NCBI GenBank assembly: GCA_023663865.1
Contig: JAMPGU010000020.1
Location: 1-42,499 of the forward strand
Length of the DNA: 42,499 nt
Source of the DNA: Clostridium sp.
Lineage (GTDB): Bacteria; Bacillota; Clostridia; Oscillospirales; Acutalibacteraceae
Direction: 5' to 3'
Shown here: piece by piece, positions 25,972 to 33,597 of the stretch
How the letters are laid out: the number at the start of each line of letters is the position of its first letter
How positions within the stretch are numbered: position 1 is the first letter of the stretch
The notes under the pieces: model-generated
Databases searched by the model: none
Seen by the model: the letters and a program-made list of their open reading frames with translations, nothing else
What the model was told of the DNA's origin: nothing
Program-made: the position numbers and the translations under genes

Positions 25972-26025
25972 TGCCTTTCAGCCCACTGTATAAAAAACAT
26001 GCACCTATCGTGGGCAGATAAGGCA
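25972..26025 (-). promoter_or_regulatory. Leader hairpin upstream of thyA
   Basis: Two stacked stems: 25972-25977 with 26020-26025 (TGCCTT/AAGGCA), and 25981-25986 with 26010-26015 (GCCCAC/GTGGGC). On the minus strand the 3' arm of the outer stem includes AAAGG, the best ribosome-binding-like sequence before the thyA ATG (13 bases away, longer than usual). The rest of 25961-26304 has a promoter for the divergent DUF2804 gene and nothing else recognised. Confidence 0.5.
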
Positions 26026-26237
26026 TATTTTATTGTTTTAAAAAATATTTATATACGTACATACCCAAACAGCCGGGTACGCCGAATATATAATGAAGTA
26101 AAATAATTTTATCACAAATAAACCTATAAAGCAATCAAAAAATGTAACTGCTTTGTCAGCTGTCAAATAATAGTATGGATATAATTGTCTGTTCTTAAAC
26201 GATGCATATATATAATCTCTAATAACTCGTCTATTCC

Positions 26238-26266
26238 TTGACACAAAACTAAATTAATTATAGAAT
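26238..26266 (+). promoter_or_regulatory. Promoter of the DUF2804 gene
   Basis: Perfect TTGACA at 26238-26243, 17-base spacer, TAGAAT at 26261-26266. Confidence 0.6.
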
Positions 26267-26304
26267 GACATTAGACAATCAAATATAAGGAAAAGGTGTG
26301 TACT

Positions 26305-27333
26305 ATGCAAAAAGAAATCACGACAAAACAGCCGCTGCTTGATGCAGACGGAAACCTTGCCAATCCCGGCTGGTGCCGAAGAAATCTGTTTATTTATAAC
26401 AGAGAAAACATTAAGGCTGACAAATTTAGATTAAAGGAATGGGACTTTTATCAGGTATCAAACGGGCATCAGATGGTGCAGATTAATTTCTTCAACATAT
26501 CCTATGCAAGCTGTGCCACCTTTGGTTTTGTGGATTTGGATACAGGCAAAAAATTTGACACAATGTTTTTAAAGCCGCTGACACCAAACAGTCACAGGCT
26601 GAATCACAATGGGGATAATGATAACTACATTAAATTCACAAACAAAAACAAGGCACTGATTTTTCGTGTTAAGGATGGTGTATATCACCTGTATTACAAG
26701 TCAAAAATCAATGGCAGGGATTTGATTGCTGACTTTGAATGTCACAAGCTGAAGCATCATGAAAGCATTACAATTGCTACCCCATTTAAAGAGGCGCATC
26801 ACTTTTTTTATACGAACAAAATAAACTGTCTTCAAACAGAAGGCAGCGTGATTTACGGTGAAGAGAAATTTGAATTTTCAAAAGAGAATACATATACTGT
26901 TCTTGACTGGGGACGCGGTGTATGGCCCCATAAAAATATGTGGTACTGGGCAAATGGCTCTGCAAAAATAGACGGGAAGATATTTGGCTTTGAGCTGACC
27001 TGGGGCTTCGGTGATACATCAAATGCCGAGGAAACGGCCCTATTTTATGATGGAGTTTGCCATAAGCTGGGCAGTGTTCATTTGGAGACTGATCCTGAAA
27101 TGAATGACAACTGGATGAAGCCCTGGCATTTTATCAGCGACGACGGCAGACTTGATTTGACAATGACGCCTTTTTATGACAATTACAGCAATATGATGCC
27201 GTTTAATTTGTTAGGAATGAAGTCTCATCAGGTACACGGACTGTTTAACGGATATGCTGTGCTGGATGACGGAACTCGTATTGAAATAAAGGATATGTAT
27301 GCCTTTTGCGAAAAGGTTTATAATAAATGGTAA
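26305..27333 (+). CDS. DUF2804-family protein
   Basis: 342 aa, no signal peptide or membrane segment. ATG at 26305 is preferred over the GTG three codons upstream because AAGGAAAAGG is then at a suitable distance. The sequence matches DUF2804 proteins (NPGWCRRNLFIYNRENIKA, VLDWGRGVWPHKNMWYWANGS, TWGFGDTSNAEETALFYDG, MTPFYDNYSNMMPFNLLGMKSHQVHG), which resemble lipocalin-like hydroxyneurosporene-dehydratase folds; no biochemical function is assigned. It seems a single-gene unit with its own promoter. Confidence 0.82.
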   Translation: MQKEITTKQPLLDADGNLANPGWCRRNLFIYNRENIKADKFRLKEWDFYQVSNGHQMVQINFFNISYASCATFGFVDLDTGKKFDTMFLKPLTPNSHRLNHNGDNDNYIKFTNKNKALIFRVKDGVYHLYYKSKINGRDLIADFECHKLKHHESITIATPFKEAHHFFYTNKINCLQTEGSVIYGEEKFEFSKENTYTVLDWGRGVWPHKNMWYWANGSAKIDGKIFGFELTWGFGDTSNAEETALFYDGVCHKLGSVHLETDPEMNDNWMKPWHFISDDGRLDLTMTPFYDNYSNMMPFNLLGMKSHQVHGLFNGYAVLDDGTRIEIKDMYAFCEKVYNKW

Positions 27334-27377
27334 TATAAAAAGACAAGACTTGATTTTGATTATAATATGTTTATATA

Positions 27378-27406
27378 TTGTTTTTTATGTAAAGTTTTGG
27401 TAAAAT
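27378..27406 (+). promoter_or_regulatory. Promoter of the PAP2 gene
   Basis: TTGTTT at 27378-27383, 17-base spacer, TAAAAT at 27401-27406, 31 bases before the ATG. Confidence 0.45.
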
Positions 27407-27437
27407 ACCATTATATTAATAACGGAGGATGATGCGA

Positions 27438-28484
27438 ATGCTATCAAAAAGAAATAAAAACATTCTTATTATTTTTTCAGTACTATTTTACATAGTCACC
27501 GGCGGACTTATGATCTATGGTACATTTAACGACCTGCAAGTCGATATGACTGTGTTCAACCCGGAAAACAAGCTGAGCATAATTTTTGAATGCTTTGGTG
27601 AGGCTGTAGCCTGGGTTGTATGGGGTCCAATGTTTACAATATTATTTGTAACCCGTCACAACCTGAATGAAAGTTTGGATATAATCGGAAGAATTTTTCC
27701 GTTTATTCACCCGGTAAGCAACACAAATACAAAGGCATATAAGGTGTTCAATACAATTCTGAAGATAATTACAACTCTCGGCTTCTTTGTACTGAGTGTT
27801 ATCGGATACAAAAAAGTTGTTGAAAATGTAGCTAAAAAATTCATTGATATCAGCCAGCTGTTATACTTTGTAATATGCGCTGTTATTGCAGTTATCGCTA
27901 TTGTAATTGTCAAAAGGATTGACAAGGATAAGCTGAACAGGCTTGAGTCTGTCACACTTGCGTGCTTCCTTTTGTCGGTTTTGATACGCATATGTATGCA
28001 TCTTAAACCAATAACAAACCGTGTCAGATTTCGTGAAATGGTAGCAGGTTCAAACGGTATATTTAATGATGAGGGGCTTACCCACGGTTCACTTGACCAA
28101 TTAACACCCCGTACGAACAGAAATATGCTTGATGGTGTTGATTTCTCTGCCTATACACCTTGGTACAAAAAAGGTGATGATATGGGTATATTTAATCATC
28201 CTGACTCTTTCCCGTCCGGTCACACAATGTCTGCAGCCTGTACTTTTTTCAATGCACTGGTTTGCTCCGCATATAAAAGGCTTGAAAAGCTTCTGCCGTT
28301 TGCGTTAATTCTTTCTATGGCATATACATATGTTATGGGCTTCACCAGAATGGTAGAGGGCGCGCACTATCTGACAGATGTTGCATCAGGTGCACTGATT
28401 GGTTACTCATTATTCCTTATCGTTTGGAAGCTGTATTCAACCTTCAATAAAAAGGGCATCCTGCCAACAAGAAAAATCAAATAA
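27438..28484 (+). CDS. PAP2-family membrane phosphatase
   Basis: 348 aa. The third of three nearby ATG codons, 27438, is chosen since GGAGG (27424-27428) is 9 bases before it. About six membrane segments are visible, beginning with ILIIFSVLFYIVTGGLMIY. The PAP2 signature is in the C-terminal half: HPDSFPSGHTMSA (catalytic PSGH) and GFTRMVEGAHYLTDVASG (Arg, His and Asp). The family removes phosphate from lipid phosphates or undecaprenyl pyrophosphate at the membrane outer face. Which lipid is used cannot be told. Confidence 0.87.
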   Translation: MLSKRNKNILIIFSVLFYIVTGGLMIYGTFNDLQVDMTVFNPENKLSIIFECFGEAVAWVVWGPMFTILFVTRHNLNESLDIIGRIFPFIHPVSNTNTKAYKVFNTILKIITTLGFFVLSVIGYKKVVENVAKKFIDISQLLYFVICAVIAVIAIVIVKRIDKDKLNRLESVTLACFLLSVLIRICMHLKPITNRVRFREMVAGSNGIFNDEGLTHGSLDQLTPRTNRNMLDGVDFSAYTPWYKKGDDMGIFNHPDSFPSGHTMSAACTFFNALVCSAYKRLEKLLPFALILSMAYTYVMGFTRMVEGAHYLTDVASGALIGYSLFLIVWKLYSTFNKKGILPTRKIK

Positions 28485-28506
28485 ATTTATTGGATATAAA
28501 AAATAT

Positions 28507-28549
28507 AAGAACATCCGTAATGCGTACTATGCACATTATGGATGTTCTT
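28507..28549. terminator. Terminator between PAP2 and GNAT genes
   Basis: 16-bp arms at 28507-28522 and 28534-28549 with one G-T pair, followed by T residues. It can serve both converging genes. Confidence 0.85.
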
Positions 28550-28575
28550 TTTTGTTATAAAACGATTCCATTTAT

Positions 28576-29010
28576 TTACAGCCATTGAATAAATGCTGTC
28601 TTGTCATTATGGTTATATCCGGCACGCTCATAAAAACGCAGCGTGCTTTCCTCTCTAGAGCCTGTTAAAAGCATCATTTTATAGCAGTTATTCTTAATTG
28701 CAATATCTCTGGCATAGTGCAGACACGAAGTCGCCATTCCCTGCCCTCTGTATTCTTCAGCGGTCACCACATTTTCAACAAAAGCATAAGGACGGATATT
28801 TCTTGTTAAATTCGGAATAATCACGCAAACACAGGAAGAAATTATTTTTCCGTTTTCCTCTGCAACAACAATATGATGATTTTCATCCTTCATAATTTTT
28901 TCCCATGTGCGAATTAAGTTTTCATCCGTTTTAGGCACTGCACTTTCATGCAAATGCAAATACAATTCCAGCAGCTGAGATAAATCACTTTGTACAGCTT
29001 CTCTAACCAT
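28576..29010 (-). CDS. GNAT-family N-acetyltransferase
   Basis: 144 aa. A full GNAT domain: MVREAVQSDLSQLLELY, VAEENGKIISSCVC, FVENVVTAEEYRGQGMATSCL (acetyl-CoA loop R/Q-x-x-G-x-G/A) and LRFYERAGY. AGGAGG lies 6 bases before the ATG. It starts 10 bases after the SDR gene, so both form an operon. Substrate unknown. Confidence 0.88.
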   Translation of the reverse strand: MVREAVQSDLSQLLELYLHLHESAVPKTDENLIRTWEKIMKDENHHIVVAEENGKIISSCVCVIIPNLTRNIRPYAFVENVVTAEEYRGQGMATSCLHYARDIAIKNNCYKMMLLTGSREESTLRFYERAGYNHNDKTAFIQWL

Positions 29011-29020
29011 AGCTATCCTC

Positions 29021-29917
29021 CTAAAAATTTTGATTTATATAGTCAATTAGTGGCTTTCTTCTAATTAACTCTCTGTTGTTTTTGTACCATTCATATGATT
29101 CACACAATCCGTCAAAAAGCGGTATTGTGTTTTGCATTAGTTCATTTTGTTTTGTAACATCTAAAATATAAGAATAGTCAAGAAAAGGAAAATAGCTCCG
29201 CTGCGGAACACTGCTGTCAATGTACTTGATTTCAGGCTTTTTATTCAAAACCTTATAGCATAATTCTACCCATTTATTGATGTCAATAATTTCAGTATTG
29301 CCAACATTATAAATTTTCTGTAGAGGTTGCTTATCAAGTAAAATTTCAATAAATCTGCACATATCCTTTATATGAAAAAATTGCAAAGGCATTTTTCCAT
29401 CTTTAGGAATACAAAATGGCAAATCATTTTCTGCACACTCAAAGACAAATGCTTCACGATAAAGGTTATTCATTGGTCCATACAGATAAGGAGGTCTGAT
29501 TATATAAGCATTTTTAATATTTTCAGTGACATATTGTTCGGCAGCAAGTTTATCTTTTCCATAATCACCCCAGTAACAATTTTCACCACACTGCTGTTGC
29601 TCATTAAAAGGTTGTTTTAATGTTTCGGAATATACTGCGCTTGAACTTACTAAAACATAGTTATCAAAAGTACCCAGACCCTCTATTAATAATTTTACAT
29701 CATCGTAGTTATATGCGGTTATATCTAAAACTGCATCAAAGTGATATTTTTTCAAAATATCACCAAGATTATGGCGGTCGCCTTTTATATGAATTACATT
29801 AGGAGATTGAATATTGTTTCCGCGATTAAGCACATATACATTGTTTTTCTTATTTATAAAATATTCTGCGGTAAATCTGCTTGCGAATACTGTTCCACCT
29901 GTTACCAAAATATTCAT
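29021..29917 (-). CDS. NAD(P)-dependent epimerase/dehydratase (extended SDR)
   Basis: 298 aa. N-terminal Rossmann motif is MNILVTGGTVFAS, close to TGGTxFxG but with Ser for the last Gly. YWGDYGKDK supplies Tyr-x3-Lys, preceded by VLVSSSAVY. IRPPYLYGP and QFFHIKDMCRFI are typical of extended SDRs such as UDP-sugar epimerases and related reductases. No sugar-pathway gene is adjacent. First gene of a two-gene operon with GNAT; GGGGGAT precedes the ATG. Confidence 0.86.
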   Translation of the reverse strand: MNILVTGGTVFASRFTAEYFINKKNNVYVLNRGNNIQSPNVIHIKGDRHNLGDILKKYHFDAVLDITAYNYDDVKLLIEGLGTFDNYVLVSSSAVYSETLKQPFNEQQQCGENCYWGDYGKDKLAAEQYVTENIKNAYIIRPPYLYGPMNNLYREAFVFECAENDLPFCIPKDGKMPLQFFHIKDMCRFIEILLDKQPLQKIYNVGNTEIIDINKWVELCYKVLNKKPEIKYIDSSVPQRSYFPFLDYSYILDVTKQNELMQNTIPLFDGLCESYEWYKNNRELIRRKPLIDYINQNF

Positions 29918-29954
29918 TTGTTATCCCCCTCCGATTCAATTTCCATTTGAAAAT

Positions 29955-29983
29955 AGTATAGCATAAAAGTCCGATTTAATCAA
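29955..29983 (-). promoter_or_regulatory. Promoter of the SDR-GNAT operon
   Basis: Minus strand: TTGATT (29983-29978), 17-base spacer, TATACT (29960-29955). Confidence 0.55.
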
Positions 29984-30066
29984 CTGACCTGATACACTTG
30001 AAATTACGAAAAAGTAAACCACGTTAATTTCTTGTGATGCAATAAGCAAAGCATTTGGCAAAAAGA

Positions 30067-30101
30067 AAGACAACCGACTTTGTATCAAAATCGGTTGTCT
30101 T
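30067..30101 (-). terminator. Hairpin at the far end of the tRNA repeat region
   Basis: 11-bp arms at 30067-30077 and 30091-30101, with a further TTTG/CAAA pairing inside. It sits where the terminator of a tRNA transcript read from the right would be, next to the last copy of the tRNA 3' end. Confidence 0.55.
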
Positions 30102-30109
30102 ATTTGTTT

Positions 30110-30278
30110 GCGGGGGCAGGACCGAGGAGGAGGCAGTTGCTGCGAAACAGTCCACCGGACTGTTTCTCCCAAATTTTCGCCTTTGGCTCAAATTTGGAGC
30201 CACCTGTCGCAGGTTCGAGTTTATTGTAATTTTACAAAAAGAAAAAAGGTATCGTTATTCGATACCTTTTCAGTGGTT
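30110..30278. repeat. Tandem repeat unit 1 (169 bp), tRNA-derived
   Basis: One of two head-to-tail copies. It begins with GCGGGGGCAGGAC, complementary to the 3' end of the neighbouring initiator tRNA. It then carries hairpins at AACAGTCC/GGACTGTT and an AAATTT inverted pair, a T-arm-like GTCGCAGGTTCGAGT in the plus sense, and a copy of the tRNA terminator. It differs from unit 2 by one base (A for G near 30126). Open frames across it are tRNA/repeat artefacts, not genes. Confidence 0.9.
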
Positions 30279-30447
30279 GCGGGGGCAGGACCGAGGGGGA
30301 GGCAGTTGCTGCGAAACAGTCCACCGGACTGTTTCTCCCAAATTTTCGCCTTTGGCTCAAATTTGGAGCCACCTGTCGCAGGTTCGAGTTTATTGTAATT
30401 TTACAAAAAGAAAAAAGGTATCGTTATTCGATACCTTTTCAGTGGTT
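30279..30447. repeat. Tandem repeat unit 2 (169 bp), tRNA-derived
   Basis: Same layout as unit 1 and identical at 168 of 169 positions by eye. Its right end runs into the intact tRNA. Its terminator copy (30413-30439) is the functional terminator of that tRNA. Confidence 0.9.
30413..30439 (-). terminator. Terminator of the initiator tRNA gene
   Basis: 11-bp arms at 30413-30423 and 30429-30439 with a 5-base loop. On the minus strand it is followed by T residues and lies 3 bases past the encoded CCA end. The same hairpin recurs one period (169 bases) to the left. Confidence 0.85.
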
Positions 30448-30518
30448 GCGGGGGCAGGACTCGAACCTGCGACCTCCGGGTTATGAGCCCGACGAGCTTC
30501 CAACTGCTCTACCCCGCG
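30443..30518 (-). tRNA. Initiator tRNA-Met (CAT)
   Basis: 76 bases on the minus strand with CCA encoded (TGG at 30443-30445 in plus). The cloverleaf is complete: 7-bp acceptor, anticodon CAT in CTCATAA, T-arm GGTTCGAGTCC. Position 1 C opposite 72 A is unpaired and the anticodon stem has three G-C pairs (GGG/CCC), both hallmarks of the formyl-methionine initiator tRNA. Confidence 0.95.
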
Positions 30519-30604
30519 TTATCTCTTGTGCTATATATTATAGCATATTTTTTTTACTTGTCAATAGTTTAATGAAAAAAGTGAATAATATTTGTGGTGA
30601 GACT

Positions 30605-31315
30605 ATGAATGATGCAGAAATTTTTTCTTTATCCTTAGATATCGGCAAGGAAATCATTGCAAGCGGCGGTGAAATCCATCGTGCAAAAGACACTATCAAA
30701 CGCATAAACAATGCCTACGGCAACAGCTGTCAGGTATTTGCTTTGCCGTCCGTTATTATTGCACAAAGCAACAACAATCTTCAAATGCGAAGAATTCATA
30801 AAGAGGACACAGATTTGGCAGAGCTGTCAAGATTAAATTCCCTATCCCGCAGACTTTGCCATGACACAAACGAAGAAATACACATCACCAAAAAAGCAGT
30901 TTATTCTGCTAACACAAATTTGGCTGCAAGCTGTATCGCCACCGGCTCCTTTGCCGTATTCTTCGGCGGTACTATTATGGACGCCATACTTGCTGCCATA
31001 ATCGGCGGACTGATTACGTATCTTAATCTGCAAAATATCAGCATTCCCCTTTTTACCGATAATCTTATATGCGCCTTTTTATCCGCCATTGCAGCATACA
31101 TTCCATATAAGCTTGGATTGGCTGTTAATCCTGATATGGTAATCATCGGCACAATTATGCTGCTGGTACCCGGACTGACCGTTGTAAACTCTATCCGTGA
31201 TATGATGAACGGAGATTTAATTGCAGGTACATTTGAGTTATTCAACGCCATTATGTCTGCACTGGCAATTGCCTTTGGTGTAGCCGGAGGAATAGTGATT
31301 ATGAATTGGATTTGA
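30605..31315 (+). CDS. ThrE-type exporter, large subunit (DUF1212)
   Basis: 236 aa. ATG at 30605 with GGTGAGA upstream is the start; the longer frame to 30446 is a reading of the tRNA gene. Residues about 1-105 are the soluble ThrE/DUF1212 N-domain (LDIGKEIIASGGEIHRAKDTI). About five membrane segments follow, with GTIMLLVPGLTVVNSIRDMMNGD, a conserved ThrE motif. It forms a split threonine/serine exporter with the next gene, which overlaps by 10 bases. Substrate is inferred from the family only. Confidence 0.86.
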   Translation: MNDAEIFSLSLDIGKEIIASGGEIHRAKDTIKRINNAYGNSCQVFALPSVIIAQSNNNLQMRRIHKEDTDLAELSRLNSLSRRLCHDTNEEIHITKKAVYSANTNLAASCIATGSFAVFFGGTIMDAILAAIIGGLITYLNLQNISIPLFTDNLICAFLSAIAAYIPYKLGLAVNPDMVIIGTIMLLVPGLTVVNSIRDMMNGDLIAGTFELFNAIMSALAIAFGVAGGIVIMNWI

Positions 31316-31743
31316 TTATACAAATTACTACCTGTGTTTTAGGCACGATTGCCTTTGCAATAACAATGAACGCACCAAAAAAAGCTCTTCTTTTTATATC
31401 CGTCGGCGGAATTATATCTGCAAGCATTGAAAGAATATTATCATTATATACAAATGATTTTTCAGCCTGCTTTACAGCGATGCTGGCACTTTGCTTTTAC
31501 TGTGAAATCACAGCACGAATCATAAAGGAACCCACCACTATAACCCTTATGCCGTCAACAATTCCTCTGCTGCCGGGAAGCTCCATATATTATACTATGC
31601 TCAGTGCGATAAACGGTGATATGAATTTGGTGATTCAATACGGCAAGTCAACGCTCCTTGCAGGACTTGGAATTGCTTTAGGTGCTGTAATAAGCTCCAC
31701 GGTAATAAAAATAATTTACGCATTAAAGAAAATCGGAAAATAA
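31306..31743 (+). CDS. ThrE-type exporter, small subunit (DUF3815/ThrE_2)
   Basis: 145 aa with four membrane segments and the conserved TLMPSTIPLLPGSSIYYTM motif. No ATG fits the frame, so the start is TTG at 31306 (or 31312), using GGAGG at 31287-31291. It overlaps the partner by 10 bases, as in other split two-gene exporters. Confidence 0.82.
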   Translation: MDLIIQITTCVLGTIAFAITMNAPKKALLFISVGGIISASIERILSLYTNDFSACFTAMLALCFYCEITARIIKEPTTITLMPSTIPLLPGSSIYYTMLSAINGDMNLVIQYGKSTLLAGLGIALGAVISSTVIKIIYALKKIGK

Positions 31744-31751
31744 TATGACAT

Positions 31752-31780
31752 TTGAATATATGCATCAAATATGTTAAAAT
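31752..31780 (+). promoter_or_regulatory. Promoter of the DUF188 gene, leaderless layout
   Basis: TTGAAT at 31752-31757, 17-base spacer, TAAAAT at 31775-31780. The ATG at 31787 is 6 bases after the hexamer and there is no ribosome binding site, the same arrangement as at 20154-20166. Confidence 0.55.
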
Positions 31781-31786
31781 ATGGAT

Positions 31787-32236
31787 ATGAGAATTTTAAT
31801 TGATGCAGATGGCTGTCCCGTTACAGGATTGGCAATTCAGATTGCAAAGGAATATGGTATTAACACAATACTATTTTGTGATACAAGTCATACATTCAGC
31901 TATAATGATGTAAAAATAATTACAGTTGATAAAGGGTGCGACAGTGCAGACTTTGCTTTGGTAAATGAAGTAAAGAAAAAGGATATTGTTATCACCCAGG
32001 ACTACGGTCTGTCGGCTATGGCTCTGTCGAAGCAAGGTATTGTAATAAATCAAAACGGACTTATTATTAACAGCAATAACATTGATACCTTGCTGACAAC
32101 AAGACATATTTCAAAAAAGGTCAGACGAAGCGGCAAGCACCTTAAAGGTCCTGCAAAAAGAACTGCCGAGCAAGACAAAAGCTTTGAAAAAGCATTAAGG
32201 AGAATTATCCATGAAAATACTGATTGTACCGGATAG
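31787..32236 (+). CDS. DUF188 (YaiI/YqxD) family protein
   Basis: 149 aa. Start 31787 (MRILIDADGCP) is chosen over ATG 31781 because family members begin with this motif and the promoter places the mRNA end there. Conserved DADGCPV, DKGCDSADFAL and ITQDYGLSAMAL are the family's acidic residues, arranged like a PIN/NYN-type nuclease fold. Function is unknown in all known members. It overlaps the glycerate kinase gene by 26 bases. Confidence 0.85.
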   Translation: MRILIDADGCPVTGLAIQIAKEYGINTILFCDTSHTFSYNDVKIITVDKGCDSADFALVNEVKKKDIVITQDYGLSAMALSKQGIVINQNGLIINSNNIDTLLTTRHISKKVRRSGKHLKGPAKRTAEQDKSFEKALRRIIHENTDCTG

Positions 32237-33272
32237 CTACAAGGGAACACTCACCTCGGCTGAGGTCTGTGCGTGTATAAAAAAAGGCATACGCAGTACT
32301 GATAAAAATGCGGAAATAATATGTATGCCCTTCGCTGACGGCGGAGAAGGATTTGGTGAATGTCTAAGCAATATATGTAATGGTAATATACTTTACAGCT
32401 GGTGCAGTGATATATATGGTAAAAGGATAAAAAAGCCAATATACACATATGGTGATACAGCCATTATTGAATGTGCCGCAGCCAGTGGATTACAAAAGAA
32501 AAAGGATGTAATGAATGCTACATCATATGGTACGGGAGAGCTGATAAAATCAGCTGCTGACAATGGTTTTAAGCATATTATTCTGGGTCTTGGCGGAAGC
32601 GGATGCTGTGACGGCGGTGCAGGTGCAATTGCTGCACTGGGCGGAAAATTTATGGATATTTACGGGGATGAAATTGAATATCCCTGCGGTAAGGATTTAG
32701 AAAATATTTACGGGATTAAATTAAGAAACATTGTAAAGGATATAAACTTTACATTCGCCTGTGATGTTACAAATGAATTTTACGGAAAAAACGGAGCTGC
32801 TTATGTTTTTGCAAAGCAGAAGGGTGCAAGCAATGAAGATATAATTCACCTTGATAACGGACTTAAAATGATTCATGCTTTTTTGCCGAATGATGTGAGC
32901 AAGGTTAAAGGCGCCGGTGCTGCCGGCGGCATATGCGGCGGACTGTACGCAATCTACGGTGGCGAAATAAAAAGCGGTTTTGATATTCTTGCTGACGCAT
33001 ATAACCTTGAACACCAAATTAAGGAAGCTGACCTAATCATTACCGGTGAGGGAAAAACAGATCAGCAGACCCTGATGGGAAAGCTGCCCTGCAAAATTTG
33101 CAGTCTGGCAAAAAAATATAACAAGAAGTGTGTTGTTATCAGCGGCAGTATTGAGGGCGTAAAGCTCGGAGATAAACAAATCAGTCTGGTTGACAGCAAT
33201 ACAACTTTAGAGCAGGCAATGGCAAATCCAAACAAAACACTGGAAGATAAATCAAAATATATATTGCAATAA
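32211..33272 (+). CDS. glxK: Glycerate kinase
   Basis: 353 aa, slightly shorter than the usual about 375. It phosphorylates glycerate to 2-phosphoglycerate with ATP. Motifs: VPDSYKGTLTSAEV, MPFADGGEGFGECL, IIECAAASGL, GLGGSGCCDGGAGAIAALG, and ITGEGKTDQQTLMGK near the C-terminus. AAGGAG lies inside the preceding gene before the ATG, so translation is coupled. No partner for glyoxylate or serine breakdown is nearby. Confidence 0.93.
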   Translation: MKILIVPDSYKGTLTSAEVCACIKKGIRSTDKNAEIICMPFADGGEGFGECLSNICNGNILYSWCSDIYGKRIKKPIYTYGDTAIIECAAASGLQKKKDVMNATSYGTGELIKSAADNGFKHIILGLGGSGCCDGGAGAIAALGGKFMDIYGDEIEYPCGKDLENIYGIKLRNIVKDINFTFACDVTNEFYGKNGAAYVFAKQKGASNEDIIHLDNGLKMIHAFLPNDVSKVKGAGAAGGICGGLYAIYGGEIKSGFDILADAYNLEHQIKEADLIITGEGKTDQQTLMGKLPCKICSLAKKYNKKCVVISGSIEGVKLGDKQISLVDSNTTLEQAMANPNKTLEDKSKYILQ

Positions 33273-33325
33273 TATGGTTTTAAATATATAATAAGAACAG
33301 TATATAAAAATAGGAGATTAACATT

Positions 33326-33544
33326 ATGAAAGTAAGAATTCCAAAACACAGAGAATTTTTAATTAAATTTGCTGACAATTACGAGAAAGAAAATGAGGCT
33401 TGGGAAGCACTTAACCAAATCGTTAAGGATTATTCTGTTGACGGTAAAAGTGTTTATACCGAAACCTTTATTGAGGACAATGAGGATAAGGTTAAGGCAC
33501 TTCAGGAGAAGTACGAATTCACCTACGAAATTATCGAAAAATAA
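33326..33544 (+). CDS. Small conserved-looking protein of unknown function
   Basis: 72 aa with a good AGGAG site before the ATG and coding-like codon use. It is highly charged (Glu, Lys, Asp) and reads as alpha-beta (KVRIPKHREFLIKFADNYEKE, then VYTETFIEDNEDKVKALQ). No motif or family recognised. It precedes the alpha-mannosidase gene by 53 bases. Confidence 0.65.
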   Translation: MKVRIPKHREFLIKFADNYEKENEAWEALNQIVKDYSVDGKSVYTETFIEDNEDKVKALQEKYEFTYEIIEK

Positions 33545-33597
33545 GGTGTTAATAATTATTAATTAGGATTTCTAGTCTGAAAGGCTATGGTGATATT

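Noticed and set aside
25961..26120. Tetrahydrofolate riboswitch before thyA
   Set aside because: The hairpins do not match the THF riboswitch layout or conserved bases that I know; kept only as a general leader hairpin.
30055..30486. Open frames of 143 and 96 aa across the repeat region
   Set aside because: They are translations of the tandem units and of the complement of the tRNA (AGAGLEPATSGL-type ending), a known source of false proteins. No ribosome site or family similarity.
30446..30604. N-terminal extension of the ThrE-type protein into the tRNA
   Set aside because: The GQDSNLRPPGYEPDELPTALPR stretch is the reverse tRNA-Met gene read as protein. The real start is ATG 30605 with GGTGAGA.
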